This document shows, piece after piece, positions 1 to 9,362 of a stretch of DNA of 64,000 nucleotides. The DNA is from Hyphomonas sp. CY54-11-8. GTDB lineage: Bacteria > Pseudomonadota > Alphaproteobacteria > Caulobacterales > Hyphomonadaceae. The notes beneath the pieces were generated by a model, which did no database searches, was not told the DNA's origin, and saw nothing but the letters and a program-made list of their open reading frames with translations. The position numbers and the translations under genes were made by a program. The stretch is taken from NCBI RefSeq assembly GCF_000682735.1, contig NZ_AWFD01000034.1:172015-236014 (forward strand), read 5' to 3'. Position 1 is the stretch's first letter; each line of letters opens with the position of its first letter.

Positions 1-3000
1 AGTCCGTATGATTGGAGAGATCTGTTTCGGTCCAGATCACACCGCCGGCTTCTTCGGTTGGGGCGGCATCGATACCGGTGACCCGGTCAACAAGAAGAAG
101 TGGTGGTGCCGGAAGGCGTACCTGCCGGTCGAAGCGGTCCTGGGCTGCGAAGGCCGGTCCGAAGAAAGCTGACATCTTGCCTCGTGAGGAAGCCTCAACC
201 TCTCCTCGGTCGCGGGTCGGACCAGACGGCGAACGGCGGTCGAGCGCGGTCGTCCCGCTCACCACTTTCTGCGGAGGCTCAGCACATTTTCCGGGAACGG
301 GCTCCGGAGGTCGTCTCGGCATCGTCACCTGCTGGCACGGTATAGTCATGGCATAGTCCGGTATGCGCAGCTTGGGCGCAGGCGGCAGTCCGCACTGGGC
401 AGGGCGTGGTCGGTTTTTGACAATCTTGGGCATGGGGTAAGGCACCGGTCTTGTAGCGTTCCATTGGCCGGCTGGGGCGGCCTCGTTTTTTTGGGCGGCG
501 GCGAGCGTTTCGAGCAGGGGGTTCAGGTCGATTTCCCGTCCATCGGCATAAAGAAATGCCGCTGCGTTCGCGATCTGGCCAAGGTCCGAGGTTTCGATCC
601 TGTCAGTGGCGATGGCCTTGAAAGGCTTATCTTTCAATGTGTTGGAGAGGCTGGTCGTCAACGTATCGCGTGGGCCCAGTTCGAGGAAAGTCCGCACACC
701 ATCCGCCCAAGCCTGACGCACCGTTTTAGGAAAATCCACCGTATCGACTGCCTGCCGGGTCAGCATGTCCGCGACAACGTCCGTTTCAGGCTCGTAGGCC
801 CCGTGAATTGCATTGGCGTACAGCCGGACATTAGACCCCCGATGTACCGGCCGCGTATGCAGGCGCCGCCAGGTATCCGCGAATGGCCGCATGGCCTTGG
901 CATGGACAATCAGGTGCTGGTTCATCTTCACGCCAGCGCGCCTGCCGAACTCTTCACACAGCGCACGGCAAGCCTCGGCAGGTCCGCCGATCATACAGTC
1001 CTCATCCGTGTAGATGATCGTGATTTCCACGCCGGGATGACGTGAGAGTGCGGCCTTTACGTCAGCAACAGGCGCTTGCAGGCGCCAGTTGGTCCAGTCG
1101 GATGGGACGTTTGGCCCCCACGCCTGTTTCGCCGTTTCGAATTCACCGCCGATGTGCCGTTCGTACATTGCAGCTTCTGATATCTCGTCCAGAAGCGCAC
1201 CGGGATCCTTCCAATAGCCAAAAGAAAACAGAGCATTGGATTCCCCGAGTGAAAGACCGATAGCAGCATCGGGCTTCACCTTGAGGATGTCCAGCCAGAG
1301 GATCGCATGTGCTTGGCTGACCAGCGTACCGGCGCAAAGCTGCTCGAATTCAGAAAGGCTGGCACGTGACAGCAGGGCGGCAATCTCTTCTGCCCGGGAC
1401 AATTTTGAAAGTTTCTTCCGGACCTCCGGGAACGCCATCAGAAGGCGCCTCGCCATCCGGGGGTAGACTGCAGCCGATCCGGTAAACATGAAGGCCAACT
1501 CGCCTTCCGGTTGGCCTTCGCCATAATAAATGCCGTCGCCTGACGGCACCCGATCTTTCGAGAGTTGCCGCGCAACACACGCACGCAGGTTTTGGATGGC
1601 ATCTGCGCCTGCAGCCAACAAGGCGATCCGGCATCTGCCCCGGCCGCCTTGGCGTCCCGATTTCACGTTCTCCGCGAGCTTCTGCTTGCTGGCTGCTGCA
1701 GTGAAGAAGATGGACGGCGTTGGCCTTAGTGGATCCGGCATCACCAGAGGCGGCGCCAATTCAAGTGAAATCGATGTGCCAACATTCGCTGCTCCAGCCG
1801 GTACATTTATCCGGCTTTTTTTTCGTGGCCAGGACAACTTCGGAACAGCGCCGTCTGGTGTCAGGTGATGACTGTGGGCATTCAGCAGCAGTTCGATAGC
1901 TGCCTGGACTAAAGCATCAGCATCCGGAGCGGTTCCGTAAACATCGGAAAACAGGTTCTCGACGTGCCTGCTTTTCGAGTTTTTCCATTCCACTGACGCA
2001 ACCGATCCAAGTATCGGATCGCCAGCGGCCTCAGCATCCTCACGACGTTTGAGAACCAGTGCAGCTGCCGCGTCGCCTGGGTTTTTTGTTTGACCCAACT
2101 CGCGAAGGGCCTTGGCCCGAACCGGTTCCGACGCAAAATCAGCTGCTGCGACAATGGCCATCGACAGGCGCTCAGAAGCCAAGGCATCAACCGCGAGATC
2201 CAGCGCGGCAGGACCGCTCGCGGCACCAGCGGATACCGAGTATCCCATGCCCTGCATGTCGCGCCCGAACGTGATCCGGTTTGCGGTCATGTTCGCCATT
2301 GCACCGAGCACCATCGCGGCATCGAGTTTCGGAGCGATATCTTCTGGTGATTGCGAGGAGGAAGAAGAAATGCGCTCCCTGAGAGCCCAGCGCGCAGAAT
2401 CTGCCGCGCAAGCCATACCGGCAAAGACTCCCGTCTCGTGACTTTCAACAGGGGAAACCCTGTCCAGAGCTTCACTCACCGTAGACAGGATCGCCAATTG
2501 TTGCGGCTCGGCCTGTGTCAGGTCTTTGGGAGGTGTTCTGGCATTCGCAGCATTGGCCCCGATTTCTTCCAGTTGCGCCGGAGGAGCGATTGGCCAGTTC
2601 ATCAACCGTCTCAACACCGCATCTGTCGTCCGGTCCGAGCCGGCCATAACGGCCGCGGCGCAGACGACAATTTCAGGAGTATGTGATTGTTTGAAACTGG
2701 TGTTGCGGCCTCTGCGGACGATCGGCTGGTGCTGCTCCATTATCAGGTGCGCATTGTTGCCGCCAAATCCGAAGTTACTGATCGCAGCGCGCCTTGCTCC
2801 ATGATCATTTCTCCAAGGTTCCTGCTTCGCTTGTACGATGAGGTTTGAATGTGCGAGAGACTCCAGTACGTCGCCATCGATCGGTGTCGGAGGCAGGCTT
2901 TCCCGAGACATCGCACCCGTAAGCTTCAGGATGCTTGCAAGACCGGCGACGGTAATGAGGTGACCGGTATTCGCTTTGAGAGATCCGACCGGTAATTGCT

Positions 3001-3982
3001 CCACAGCGCCATAGACAGACTTTGCCGATGATACCTCCACGCCATCTCCAACGGGTGTGCCGGTCGCGTGGCATTCGAGGTATTGGATCGTGAGCGGATC
3101 TATTTCGTTGCGCTTCAACGCATCACGCATCGCATCGGCTTGCCCTTCGGCAGACGGTGCCAGCAGACCTTTCCGGCGGCCGTCATTCGACAGGCCGCTT
3201 GCGCGAATTAATCCGTAAACTTTTTCCCCTGGTTCAACGTCACTCAGTCGCTTCAGGACGATTGCAGCGGCGCCTTCCGAAGGCACTAGGCCGTCGGCGC
3301 CCTTCACAAACGGCCGGGAACGGCCGGTGGGACTCAGTGCATTTAATGCGTCGAAACCAATGTGAAGGATCAGATTGTCAGCGGCATTGACTGCCGCAAC
3401 GAGCGCGCAGTCTATTTGTCTCGATTGCAGCTTCCGGCACGCAATATCAACAGCATAGAGGGAAGATGCACATGCCGCATCGAGTGAAAGACAAGGTCCG
3501 GAGGCGCCTAGTGCTTCGGCAATCAATCTTGATGGAAGTGCAGAATTCAGTGTCAGATGAGCAGGTGGTGTAGGTTCATCGCGCCACAATCTCGAGGCGA
3601 ATTCGACATGCCCGGCCGAAGGATAAGACAGGTTCGCGGCAAACACGCCTATGGCGGAAGGGTTAACTCTGGGATTGGTGGCATCTTCCCAAGCATCAAA
3701 CGCTGCTTGCAGGGACCAGCTGCAGACAGGATCTAGTTCCCCGACGCGAACGGATTTCAGGCGAAATCGGTCTGGTGCGAAGAGCGCATCAAAACCCCTT
3801 ACGCGTCCGGACACGAACGACCGGGAGCTGGCTATGTCGCTGGGGAGCCCAAGTTCGACAGGAGAGACAGGGGCGTAAACGACCCGTCGCTCCATCACAA
3901 TATCAGTAAGCTCCTCAGGCGTGTGTGCGCCCGGAAGAACACATCCCTGTCCAACGATAGCGACAGGTTCGAAATAGGTCAT
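1..3982 (-). CDS. pfaC: Pfa-type megasynthase subunit, KS-CLF-AT-DH (partial, continues past window start)
   Basis: My own translation from the ATG at 3982 is open for about 1327 codons to the window edge, so the gene is partial. Domains in order: a ketosynthase with DAACASS (Cys near residue 171), CHATGTP (His near 305) and NTGHL (His near 341). A second KS-like domain follows, with SAGAASG near residues 585-590 where the active Cys is replaced by Ala, as in a chain-length factor. An acyltransferase with GLSLGES (near 909-915) resembles PfaB. Finally, from about residue 1275, the start of a FabA-like dehydratase (PAPPLLLVDRVTG). The family makes polyunsaturated or other specialised acyl chains with PfaA and PfaD. 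The ATG overlaps the TGA of the KR frame (ATGA), indicating translational coupling. The AT fused inside a PfaC-type protein resembles the myxobacterial Pfa3 layout rather than the separate marine pfaB. The product is unknown. Confidence 0.9.
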   Translation of the reverse strand, partial: MTYFEPVAIVGQGCVLPGAHTPEELTDIVMERRVVYAPVSPVELGLPSDIASSRSFVSGRVRGFDALFAPDRFRLKSVRVGELDPVCSWSLQAAFDAWEDATNPRVNPSAIGVFAANLSYPSAGHVEFASRLWRDEPTPPAHLTLNSALPSRLIAEALGASGPCLSLDAACASSLYAVDIACRKLQSRQIDCALVAAVNAADNLILHIGFDALNALSPTGRSRPFVKGADGLVPSEGAAAIVLKRLSDVEPGEKVYGLIRASGLSNDGRRKGLLAPSAEGQADAMRDALKRNEIDPLTIQYLECHATGTPVGDGVEVSSAKSVYGAVEQLPVGSLKANTGHLITVAGLASILKLTGAMSRESLPPTPIDGDVLESLAHSNLIVQAKQEPWRNDHGARRAAISNFGFGGNNAHLIMEQHQPIVRRGRNTSFKQSHTPEIVVCAAAVMAGSDRTTDAVLRRLMNWPIAPPAQLEEIGANAANARTPPKDLTQAEPQQLAILSTVSEALDRVSPVESHETGVFAGMACAADSARWALRERISSSSSQSPEDIAPKLDAAMVLGAMANMTANRITFGRDMQGMGYSVSAGAASGPAALDLAVDALASERLSMAIVAAADFASEPVRAKALRELGQTKNPGDAAAALVLKRREDAEAAGDPILGSVASVEWKNSKSRHVENLFSDVYGTAPDADALVQAAIELLLNAHSHHLTPDGAVPKLSWPRKKSRINVPAGAANVGTSISLELAPPLVMPDPLRPTPSIFFTAAASKQKLAENVKSGRQGGRGRCRIALLAAGADAIQNLRACVARQLSKDRVPSGDGIYYGEGQPEGELAFMFTGSAAVYPRMARRLLMAFPEVRKKLSKLSRAEEIAALLSRASLSEFEQLCAGTLVSQAHAILWLDILKVKPDAAIGLSLGESNALFSFGYWKDPGALLDEISEAAMYERHIGGEFETAKQAWGPNVPSDWTNWRLQAPVADVKAALSRHPGVEITIIYTDEDCMIGGPAEACRALCEEFGRRAGVKMNQHLIVHAKAMRPFADTWRRLHTRPVHRGSNVRLYANAIHGAYEPETDVVADMLTRQAVDTVDFPKTVRQAWADGVRTFLELGPRDTLTTSLSNTLKDKPFKAIATDRIETSDLGQIANAAAFLYADGREIDLNPLLETLAAAQKNEAAPAGQWNATRPVPYPMPKIVKNRPRPAQCGLPPAPKLRIPDYAMTIPCQQVTMPRRPPEPVPGKCAEPPQKVVSGTTALDRRSPSGPTRDRGEVEASSRGKMSAFFGPAFAAQDRFDRQVRLPAPPLLLVDRVTGIDAAPTEEAGGVIWTETDLSNHTD

Positions 3983-5355
3983 GCACTGCCCCATTCGTCA
4001 CCAACGACGAACCGAACCTGATCGTGAGAAGAATTCAGAAGTTGATCTGCGAAAATACGGGCGCCTTCTTGCTTTGAGATTAGGCCTATGCCCCGCTCGG
4101 TAAACATTCGCGCCAGGGATTCATCGACCATTCCACCTTGCCAGGGGCCCCAGCAAAAGGCCTTCACTTGTGTATCCGGTATTTTCCCGGCGAGGTGAAC
4201 GGCCACATTGTTCAGCCACTCATTGGCTGCGGCATAGTTAGATTGCCCTTCGTTTCCAAATACAGCGGATGCTGAAGAAAAAAGACCAATATAACGAAGG
4301 GCAGAAGGCTTGATACAAGACAAGATCGTTTCAAGTCCGGTGACTTTGGGCGAAAAAACCTTCTCAAAATTCTTCAGACCGAGCGCTTCGGCGAAACCAT
4401 CTGACAGAACACCTGCGCCATGAACCAGGCCTGTGACCGGGCCTTCTTCATTTATGAGTCTGGAAAGGGTGGTACGAAGGCTTGCCTGATCCCCAATGTC
4501 TGCCTGTACGTAACGGGCTTTGGCCCCGCCAGACTCGATGGCTTTCAGGGTAGAGACGATTTCCGCCCCGGCCAGAAGTATGCGGGCGAAGCGGTCAATC
4601 TCTACCGGCGTCTTGGGAGCATCGGCACGACCAGAATTCTTTGCCAGGGCACCACGCAGCGCTTTGAGATCGGTTTCTCGCTCAAGCCAGGCAGGCCAGG
4701 CAACGAGATCGGACCGACCGAGCAGAATGAAACTACCCCCTGTTCTTTTTGCGAGTTCAATCGCGCAATCGGCAGTCACACCCCGGCCGCCACCGGTTAT
4801 CAGCCAGACTGGTGATTCAGGAACAACCGATGCGGTTGACGGCGGCCGGACAATTTCGCCGGGAACATCTTGATAAATTCCGTCGTTACTCAGTGTATAG
4901 GTACCTTCAGACAGGATCAGAGACATCGCAATGCGAGATGCTTCATCCTGGATATCTCCAGAAATTTTGAGAGACGAGGCACTTACGCGTATTTCGGGGC
5001 GTTCAATCCGAAGCGAACGACAAAGGCCTGAAACACCTCCGATCGCTGACAAGGAGCGGGCTGACGTGCGGTCCAGCGCAACGACATGCACCCCTTCGTG
5101 CGCCGACAGGATCGCCTTGAGAACGTCATGGTGTCTTTTTGCCTGTCGTTCCTCGGTCAACCCTTCCGTAAGAAGACACGTCCTTGCGCTTTGAGGCTTG
5201 CTGACGATGCTGGCCTCTCCACCGCGACTTTCAATCTCTTGTTTGATCGCTTCGGCAAAGGCTGGAGCAGCATTTGTTATCTCGATCGCGTCGGACTCGT
5301 CGAACGATACAGTTTGGTCATATGAAGCCACTTGTACAGTCTCGAGTACCCGCAC
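3979..5355 (-). CDS. pfaA: Ketoreductase module of the pfaA-like synthase, in the -1 frame
   Basis: This frame encodes a polyketide-type ketoreductase. The Rossmann motif LITGGGRGVTADCA lies near residue 180 and the catalytic SSASAVFGNEGQSNYAAAN segment near residue 370, with Ser and Tyr visible. The domain normally sits at the C-terminal side of PfaA, reducing beta-ketoacyl-ACP. The only usable initiation codon in this frame after the upstream stop is a GTG at 5355, and I see no Shine-Dalgarno sequence before it. The frame is open upstream to the TAG at 5427-5429 and joins the KS-AT-ACP-ACP frame by a -1 shift at the T7 run (5433-5439). I infer it is translated as part of a roughly 1794-residue fusion, not as a separate protein. 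It ends in an ATGA overlap with the next synthase gene. No dehydratase follows the KR. Confidence 0.85.
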   Translation of the reverse strand: MRVLETVQVASYDQTVSFDESDAIEITNAAPAFAEAIKQEIESRGGEASIVSKPQSARTCLLTEGLTEERQAKRHHDVLKAILSAHEGVHVVALDRTSARSLSAIGGVSGLCRSLRIERPEIRVSASSLKISGDIQDEASRIAMSLILSEGTYTLSNDGIYQDVPGEIVRPPSTASVVPESPVWLITGGGRGVTADCAIELAKRTGGSFILLGRSDLVAWPAWLERETDLKALRGALAKNSGRADAPKTPVEIDRFARILLAGAEIVSTLKAIESGGAKARYVQADIGDQASLRTTLSRLINEEGPVTGLVHGAGVLSDGFAEALGLKNFEKVFSPKVTGLETILSCIKPSALRYIGLFSSASAVFGNEGQSNYAAANEWLNNVAVHLAGKIPDTQVKAFCWGPWQGGMVDESLARMFTERGIGLISKQEGARIFADQLLNSSHDQVRFVVGDEWGSA

Positions 5356-5394
5356 GGCGTTCAGATATGGAGCATTCCCTGCGTCTGTCGCGCC

Positions 5395-5439
5395 GGGACG
5401 GACCGCCTCAGGAGGCGTACCGTCCCCTAGGCAAAAAAA
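5395..5439 (-). promoter_or_regulatory. Candidate programmed -1 ribosomal frameshift site in pfaA
   Basis: Reading on the minus strand, the zero frame runs GAT TTT TTT GCC TAG. The heptamer T_TTT_TTT (5439-5433) is an X_XXY_YYZ slippery site. Six nucleotides (GCCTAG, holding the zero-frame stop) separate it from a hairpin. The outer 7-bp stem is GGGACGG/CCGTCCC (5426-5420 with 5401-5395), then a 2x2 internal mismatch, then an inner CGCCTC/GAGGCG stem. A slip of -1 reads TTT TTT TGC CTA and leads without a stop into the KR. A weak SD-like AGGG lies 10 nt upstream of the heptamer. No T-run follows the hairpin, so it does not look like a terminator. Alternatives are a real indel mutation or a homopolymer sequencing error; an 8-T run would fuse the frames directly. 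Confidence 0.6.
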
Positions 5440-8400
5440 TCAGCGATCGCCCTGATCGTGCGGAGTTCAACGAGGACTTCCGGGTCCACTTCCGGGAGGT
5501 TTGGATGCTGTTCACGAAGGGCCGAAAGGATTTCAACCTGTTTGATGGAATCGACGCCCAACTCACCCTCAAGATCCATGTCGTCTTCCAGCATATCACT
5601 CGGATATCCTGTTTTGTCAGCAATCAGCTCCCGGACGACATCCGGTGTGATTGAGCCATTTAACTTACCAGGGGTAGACGCGGCCGGTGCAGAAGAAACT
5701 TCAACGGTGATGGGAGCGATTTTCTTGACCGCCGGAGCGGGCGAGACACCATTTGATCCTGTCACCATGTCGGCAATTGCTGCGATCGTGCGCAATTCCA
5801 CGAGGCGTTCTGGGTCTATCTCAGGAAGTTCCGGCAGCTGCTCGCGGATCGTCGACAGGATTTCGACCTGTTTGATGGAGTCGACGCCCAGCTCTCCCTC
5901 CAGATCCATATCCACATCCAGCATGTCTTCTGGGTAACCGGTTTTATCTGCAATAATGCCACGTACCAGGGCGACGGCATCCACACCTTGAGTGCTGATA
6001 GCGCGAGCAGCAGTTTCCGTGACAGGTTGGACTGGTGGGGTGGTTGCCGTTGATGCGGCTGGTTGAGCGTGTGCTGAGCGTCTTGCGGGTGTTTTTGCCG
6101 GACCAGGTACAGCAGGCGCGTCTGCAGTCGCAGGCTCGGGATGTCGTGGTGCTGGGGCGACCGGCGCGATTGGAGCCGGAGCGGGTTGAGGTAGTGCTTT
6201 TGCCGGTTCAGGTAATGATACCGCGGCGCCATTCATGACTTGCGATACAGTATTCAAATACGCGGCATGAGCCGAAGAGGCCATGCTCATGAACTCCGAA
6301 TGACGGCGAGATACCTCCATCAACACCCGTTCAACTGGGGTTTCGCCCCCGGACCCGGAAGGGTCATAGGATGGCATGGAAGGAAACGACGAGTAGGATG
6401 AATCCGGCATGGCAGGTTCCTGGGGATTAGAGGCAGAAGAGGATTGAGTTGGGCCTGCCTGAGGAAGGCGATCGGCCATCGTACGGTTATTTTGCGGGGT
6501 AGAAGCTGGTGTGCGATCGGGATTCGGCGCAGCTTTGCCCGCCGCACCGTCCGGTGGCGGATAAGGTTTGCCGAAATTCGCCCCGGAAATCATGACAGCG
6601 TGCTTGGGCGGAGCCGGGCGAGGAGGTTCCGCAGGCAAGTCTTCGAACAGGGTTGCAAAATCGACGGGAATGCCCGCAACGCTGATTGCGCCAAGTACTG
6701 ACAGAAATTGTGTAACACCATTCATTCGCTTGTTGTCGAGCGAATAGGATTTGTGCGGACGGTCACGAAGGACGTCATCAACCAGCCCGGTGACGACCGA
6801 CCCTGGGCCTATCTCAATGAACACGCGCGCACCGTCGGCGTACATCCGCTCGACCAGTTCCCTGAACCGGACAGGAGAGGCGAGTTGGCTTGCGACTTCC
6901 ACGGGCATCTGTGTGCCGGTGCAGGCGTAAGGCTCTGCTGTTGCATTAGCATATACCGGCAGAGAAGGTTTGCGCAGGCGTAGTTTCCTGAGTGCCGTTT
7001 CAAATGGTTCAACAGCAGACGCAACAATCTTCGAATGAAAAGCGGTAGCGACGGGAAGAAGGCGGGCCTTCAGTCCTTCCTGTGTACATAGCTCCAGAGC
7101 ATCGTTCACAACTTTGGTGGGACCGGACAGCACGACCTGGCTCGGCCCATTGTCGTTGGCGAGTACCAGATCTGGAGCGAATTCGCCCAGGATGTGACCA
7201 ATATCCTCTGATGCGGCCTGAACGGCCATCATGGATCCGGAACTGGACTTTGCGGCTTCGGCCATCAAGGCACCACGATCGACAGACGCTGAAAGAGCAC
7301 CGGAAGCGTTCATAGCGCCTGCATAGTGCAACGCCATGATCTCACCGAAGCTGTGTCCGGCCGCCATCTCACCCTGGATCCCGGCTTGCGACAGCAAGGC
7401 GAGGTGCGACAGGGTTACGGTAGCGATTGCAGGCTGGGCATGCTCCATGGCTTTCAGGTGATCAGTTTGATCGCCATGTTCGACCTGATCGAATGCTGCT
7501 GGCGGAAATGCCAGTTTATGGAGTTTCAGCTCACCCGCACGTTTGTGACTTGCGGCTTCATCCCAGACTGCTCTTGCGGCCGGGAATGCCATGGCCAGAT
7601 CAGCGCCCATACCCACATATTGGCTGCCTTGCCCTGAAAACATGAAGGCGACTTTTTCATCTGCCGGCTGATCGAGAGATACATGGCAACCCATTTTTAG
7701 GGGGCGGTTACCAATTTCATTGCTATTCAGGGCATCGATGACGCTGTTGACTTTAACGGTGAGGTCTTCCGGAGATTGTGCCACAATGGCCGCGCGAGCG
7801 GGTGCCGTGGCATCAAATGCCTCCTGGCTTTCTGATGCTCGGAAAGCGAATTCCTTTTCTGTGAGACCGGTCTTGAACGCCGCAATTCTGGAAGAGAGTG
7901 TCGCGGGAGACTCTGCCGAAAACAGGAAGAGCTCTGCGGGCAATGATCTCCAAGGTCTGACTGCATTAGGGCCGGTATATTCTTCCAAAGTGACGTGGAA
8001 GTTGCTGCCCCCGAAACCGAACGAACTCACAGAGGCTCTGCGAGGCCGTTTTTTTGGAGAAATCCAGGGGCGGGCCTCGGTGTTCAGATAAAAAACCGGG
8101 CTGTTCTTGATGGCGTCTGCCGGTTCTTCCACTTTGATGGTCGGTGGCAATGTCTTCCGGCTTAAAGCATGCGTGACTTTAATCAGGCTGGCAGAACCGG
8201 CCGCTGCTTTTGTATGGCCGATCTGTGCCTTGACTGAACCAATGGCGCACCAGGGTTCGTCCTGGTTGTGCTCTCCAAAAACGAGATGGAGCCCTTCGAT
8301 TTCGGCCTTGTCGCCAGCTTTTGTACCAGTACCATGAGCTTCTACCAGGTCTACTGTAGACGGATCATATCCAGCCTGATCGTATGCGCGCTTCAGCGCT

Positions 8401-9362
8401 CGGGCTTGGCCGTGTGGAACCGGGCTGTAGATTGCGGTTCCTTTGCCATCTGAAGCCCCGCCAAGTCCTCTGATGACGGCATAGATCTTGTTACCATCCC
8501 GCTCGGCGTCATCTAGTCGGCGCAAAGCGAGCATGCCAATACCTTCGCCCAGCATGGTGCCATCCGCTCGCGTGGAAAATGGCCGGCAGTCTCCGGACGG
8601 CGACAAGGCCGGTGTCTTGGAGAAGCACATATACATCAGAATGTCGTTCAGGGCGTCCACGCCGCCTGTCAGAACTGTGTCGCTGTCTCCGGACCTCAGC
8701 TCATGCAGGGCGATTTGTAGTGCCGAGAGGCTGGAGGCGCAGGCGGCATCGGTTACGTAATTGCTGCCGGTCAGATCAAATCGGTTTGCGATCCTTCCGG
8801 CGATAACGTTGCCAAGCAAACCGGGGAAGGTGGCTTCCTGCCAATCGACATAGTGATCTTCAATCCGCCGGGTGATGTCCTGAACCTGGCTTTCTGGCAG
8901 CCCGGCCTGACGCATCGCATCCACCCATGCAGGACGCTGAAGCCGACCCGCCATGTGGGCGGTCATCTCCGTTGCCGATGCGACGCCGAGAATGATGCTC
9001 GTGCGAGATTTATCGATCATTCCGCTGGAGTCTTGTTCAATGTCTTCCAGCGTCATTTGTGCGGCGATCAGAGCCAGAAGCTGAGCTGTGTCGGTGCCCT
9101 CCATCGCTTTGGGGGGAATGCCGAAATAGAGCGGATCAAAAGCGAGAGGATTGATGAACCCGCCACGACGTCCGTACGTCCGGTCTTTCGTTTTGGGATC
9201 TTCATCATAGTAGTCTTCAATCAGCCAATGACTTGGTGGTACATCGCTGATCAGGTCCCGGCCTTCAAACAGGTCACGCCAGAAACCCGTAACATCACCC
9301 CGTCCCGGATAGACGGCCCCCAGGCCGACGATCGCGACAGGAGCGGCGGTTTGTTTGGCCAT
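5427..9362 (-). CDS. pfaA: Pfa-type synthase KS-AT-ACP-ACP (zero-frame part of the pfaA-like gene)
   Basis: This is a multidomain type I synthase. The ketosynthase carries DAACASS (Cys near residue 209), HGTGT (near 344) and GHTKAAAG (near 383). The malonyl-type acyltransferase has FSGQGSQ, GHSFG (near 670) and AFHS (near 776). A Pro/Ala-rich linker of about 200 residues follows, then two tandem acyl-carrier domains. Each carries LGVDSIKQVEIL, whose Ser takes the phosphopantetheine arm. The zero frame stops a few residues past the second ACP, where PfaA proteins would normally continue to the KR, and that continuation is present in the -1 frame. The ATG at 9362 is preferred; a GTG one codon upstream also fits. 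It overlaps the pfaD stop (TGATG), indicating coupling. Two ACPs is fewer than in most described PUFA synthases. No phosphopantetheinyl transferase is in the window. Confidence 0.93.
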   Translation of the reverse strand: MAKQTAAPVAIVGLGAVYPGRGDVTGFWRDLFEGRDLISDVPPSHWLIEDYYDEDPKTKDRTYGRRGGFINPLAFDPLYFGIPPKAMEGTDTAQLLALIAAQMTLEDIEQDSSGMIDKSRTSIILGVASATEMTAHMAGRLQRPAWVDAMRQAGLPESQVQDITRRIEDHYVDWQEATFPGLLGNVIAGRIANRFDLTGSNYVTDAACASSLSALQIALHELRSGDSDTVLTGGVDALNDILMYMCFSKTPALSPSGDCRPFSTRADGTMLGEGIGMLALRRLDDAERDGNKIYAVIRGLGGASDGKGTAIYSPVPHGQARALKRAYDQAGYDPSTVDLVEAHGTGTKAGDKAEIEGLHLVFGEHNQDEPWCAIGSVKAQIGHTKAAAGSASLIKVTHALSRKTLPPTIKVEEPADAIKNSPVFYLNTEARPWISPKKRPRRASVSSFGFGGSNFHVTLEEYTGPNAVRPWRSLPAELFLFSAESPATLSSRIAAFKTGLTEKEFAFRASESQEAFDATAPARAAIVAQSPEDLTVKVNSVIDALNSNEIGNRPLKMGCHVSLDQPADEKVAFMFSGQGSQYVGMGADLAMAFPAARAVWDEAASHKRAGELKLHKLAFPPAAFDQVEHGDQTDHLKAMEHAQPAIATVTLSHLALLSQAGIQGEMAAGHSFGEIMALHYAGAMNASGALSASVDRGALMAEAAKSSSGSMMAVQAASEDIGHILGEFAPDLVLANDNGPSQVVLSGPTKVVNDALELCTQEGLKARLLPVATAFHSKIVASAVEPFETALRKLRLRKPSLPVYANATAEPYACTGTQMPVEVASQLASPVRFRELVERMYADGARVFIEIGPGSVVTGLVDDVLRDRPHKSYSLDNKRMNGVTQFLSVLGAISVAGIPVDFATLFEDLPAEPPRPAPPKHAVMISGANFGKPYPPPDGAAGKAAPNPDRTPASTPQNNRTMADRLPQAGPTQSSSASNPQEPAMPDSSYSSFPSMPSYDPSGSGGETPVERVLMEVSRRHSEFMSMASSAHAAYLNTVSQVMNGAAVSLPEPAKALPQPAPAPIAPVAPAPRHPEPATADAPAVPGPAKTPARRSAHAQPAASTATTPPVQPVTETAARAISTQGVDAVALVRGIIADKTGYPEDMLDVDMDLEGELGVDSIKQVEILSTIREQLPELPEIDPERLVELRTIAAIADMVTGSNGVSPAPAVKKIAPITVEVSSAPAASTPGKLNGSITPDVVRELIADKTGYPSDMLEDDMDLEGELGVDSIKQVEILSALREQHPNLPEVDPEVLVELRTIRAIADFFA

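Noticed and set aside
5395..5426. Hairpin in pfaA as an intrinsic terminator
   Set aside because: The T-run precedes rather than follows the stem on the coding strand, and the operon clearly continues through two more coding segments.
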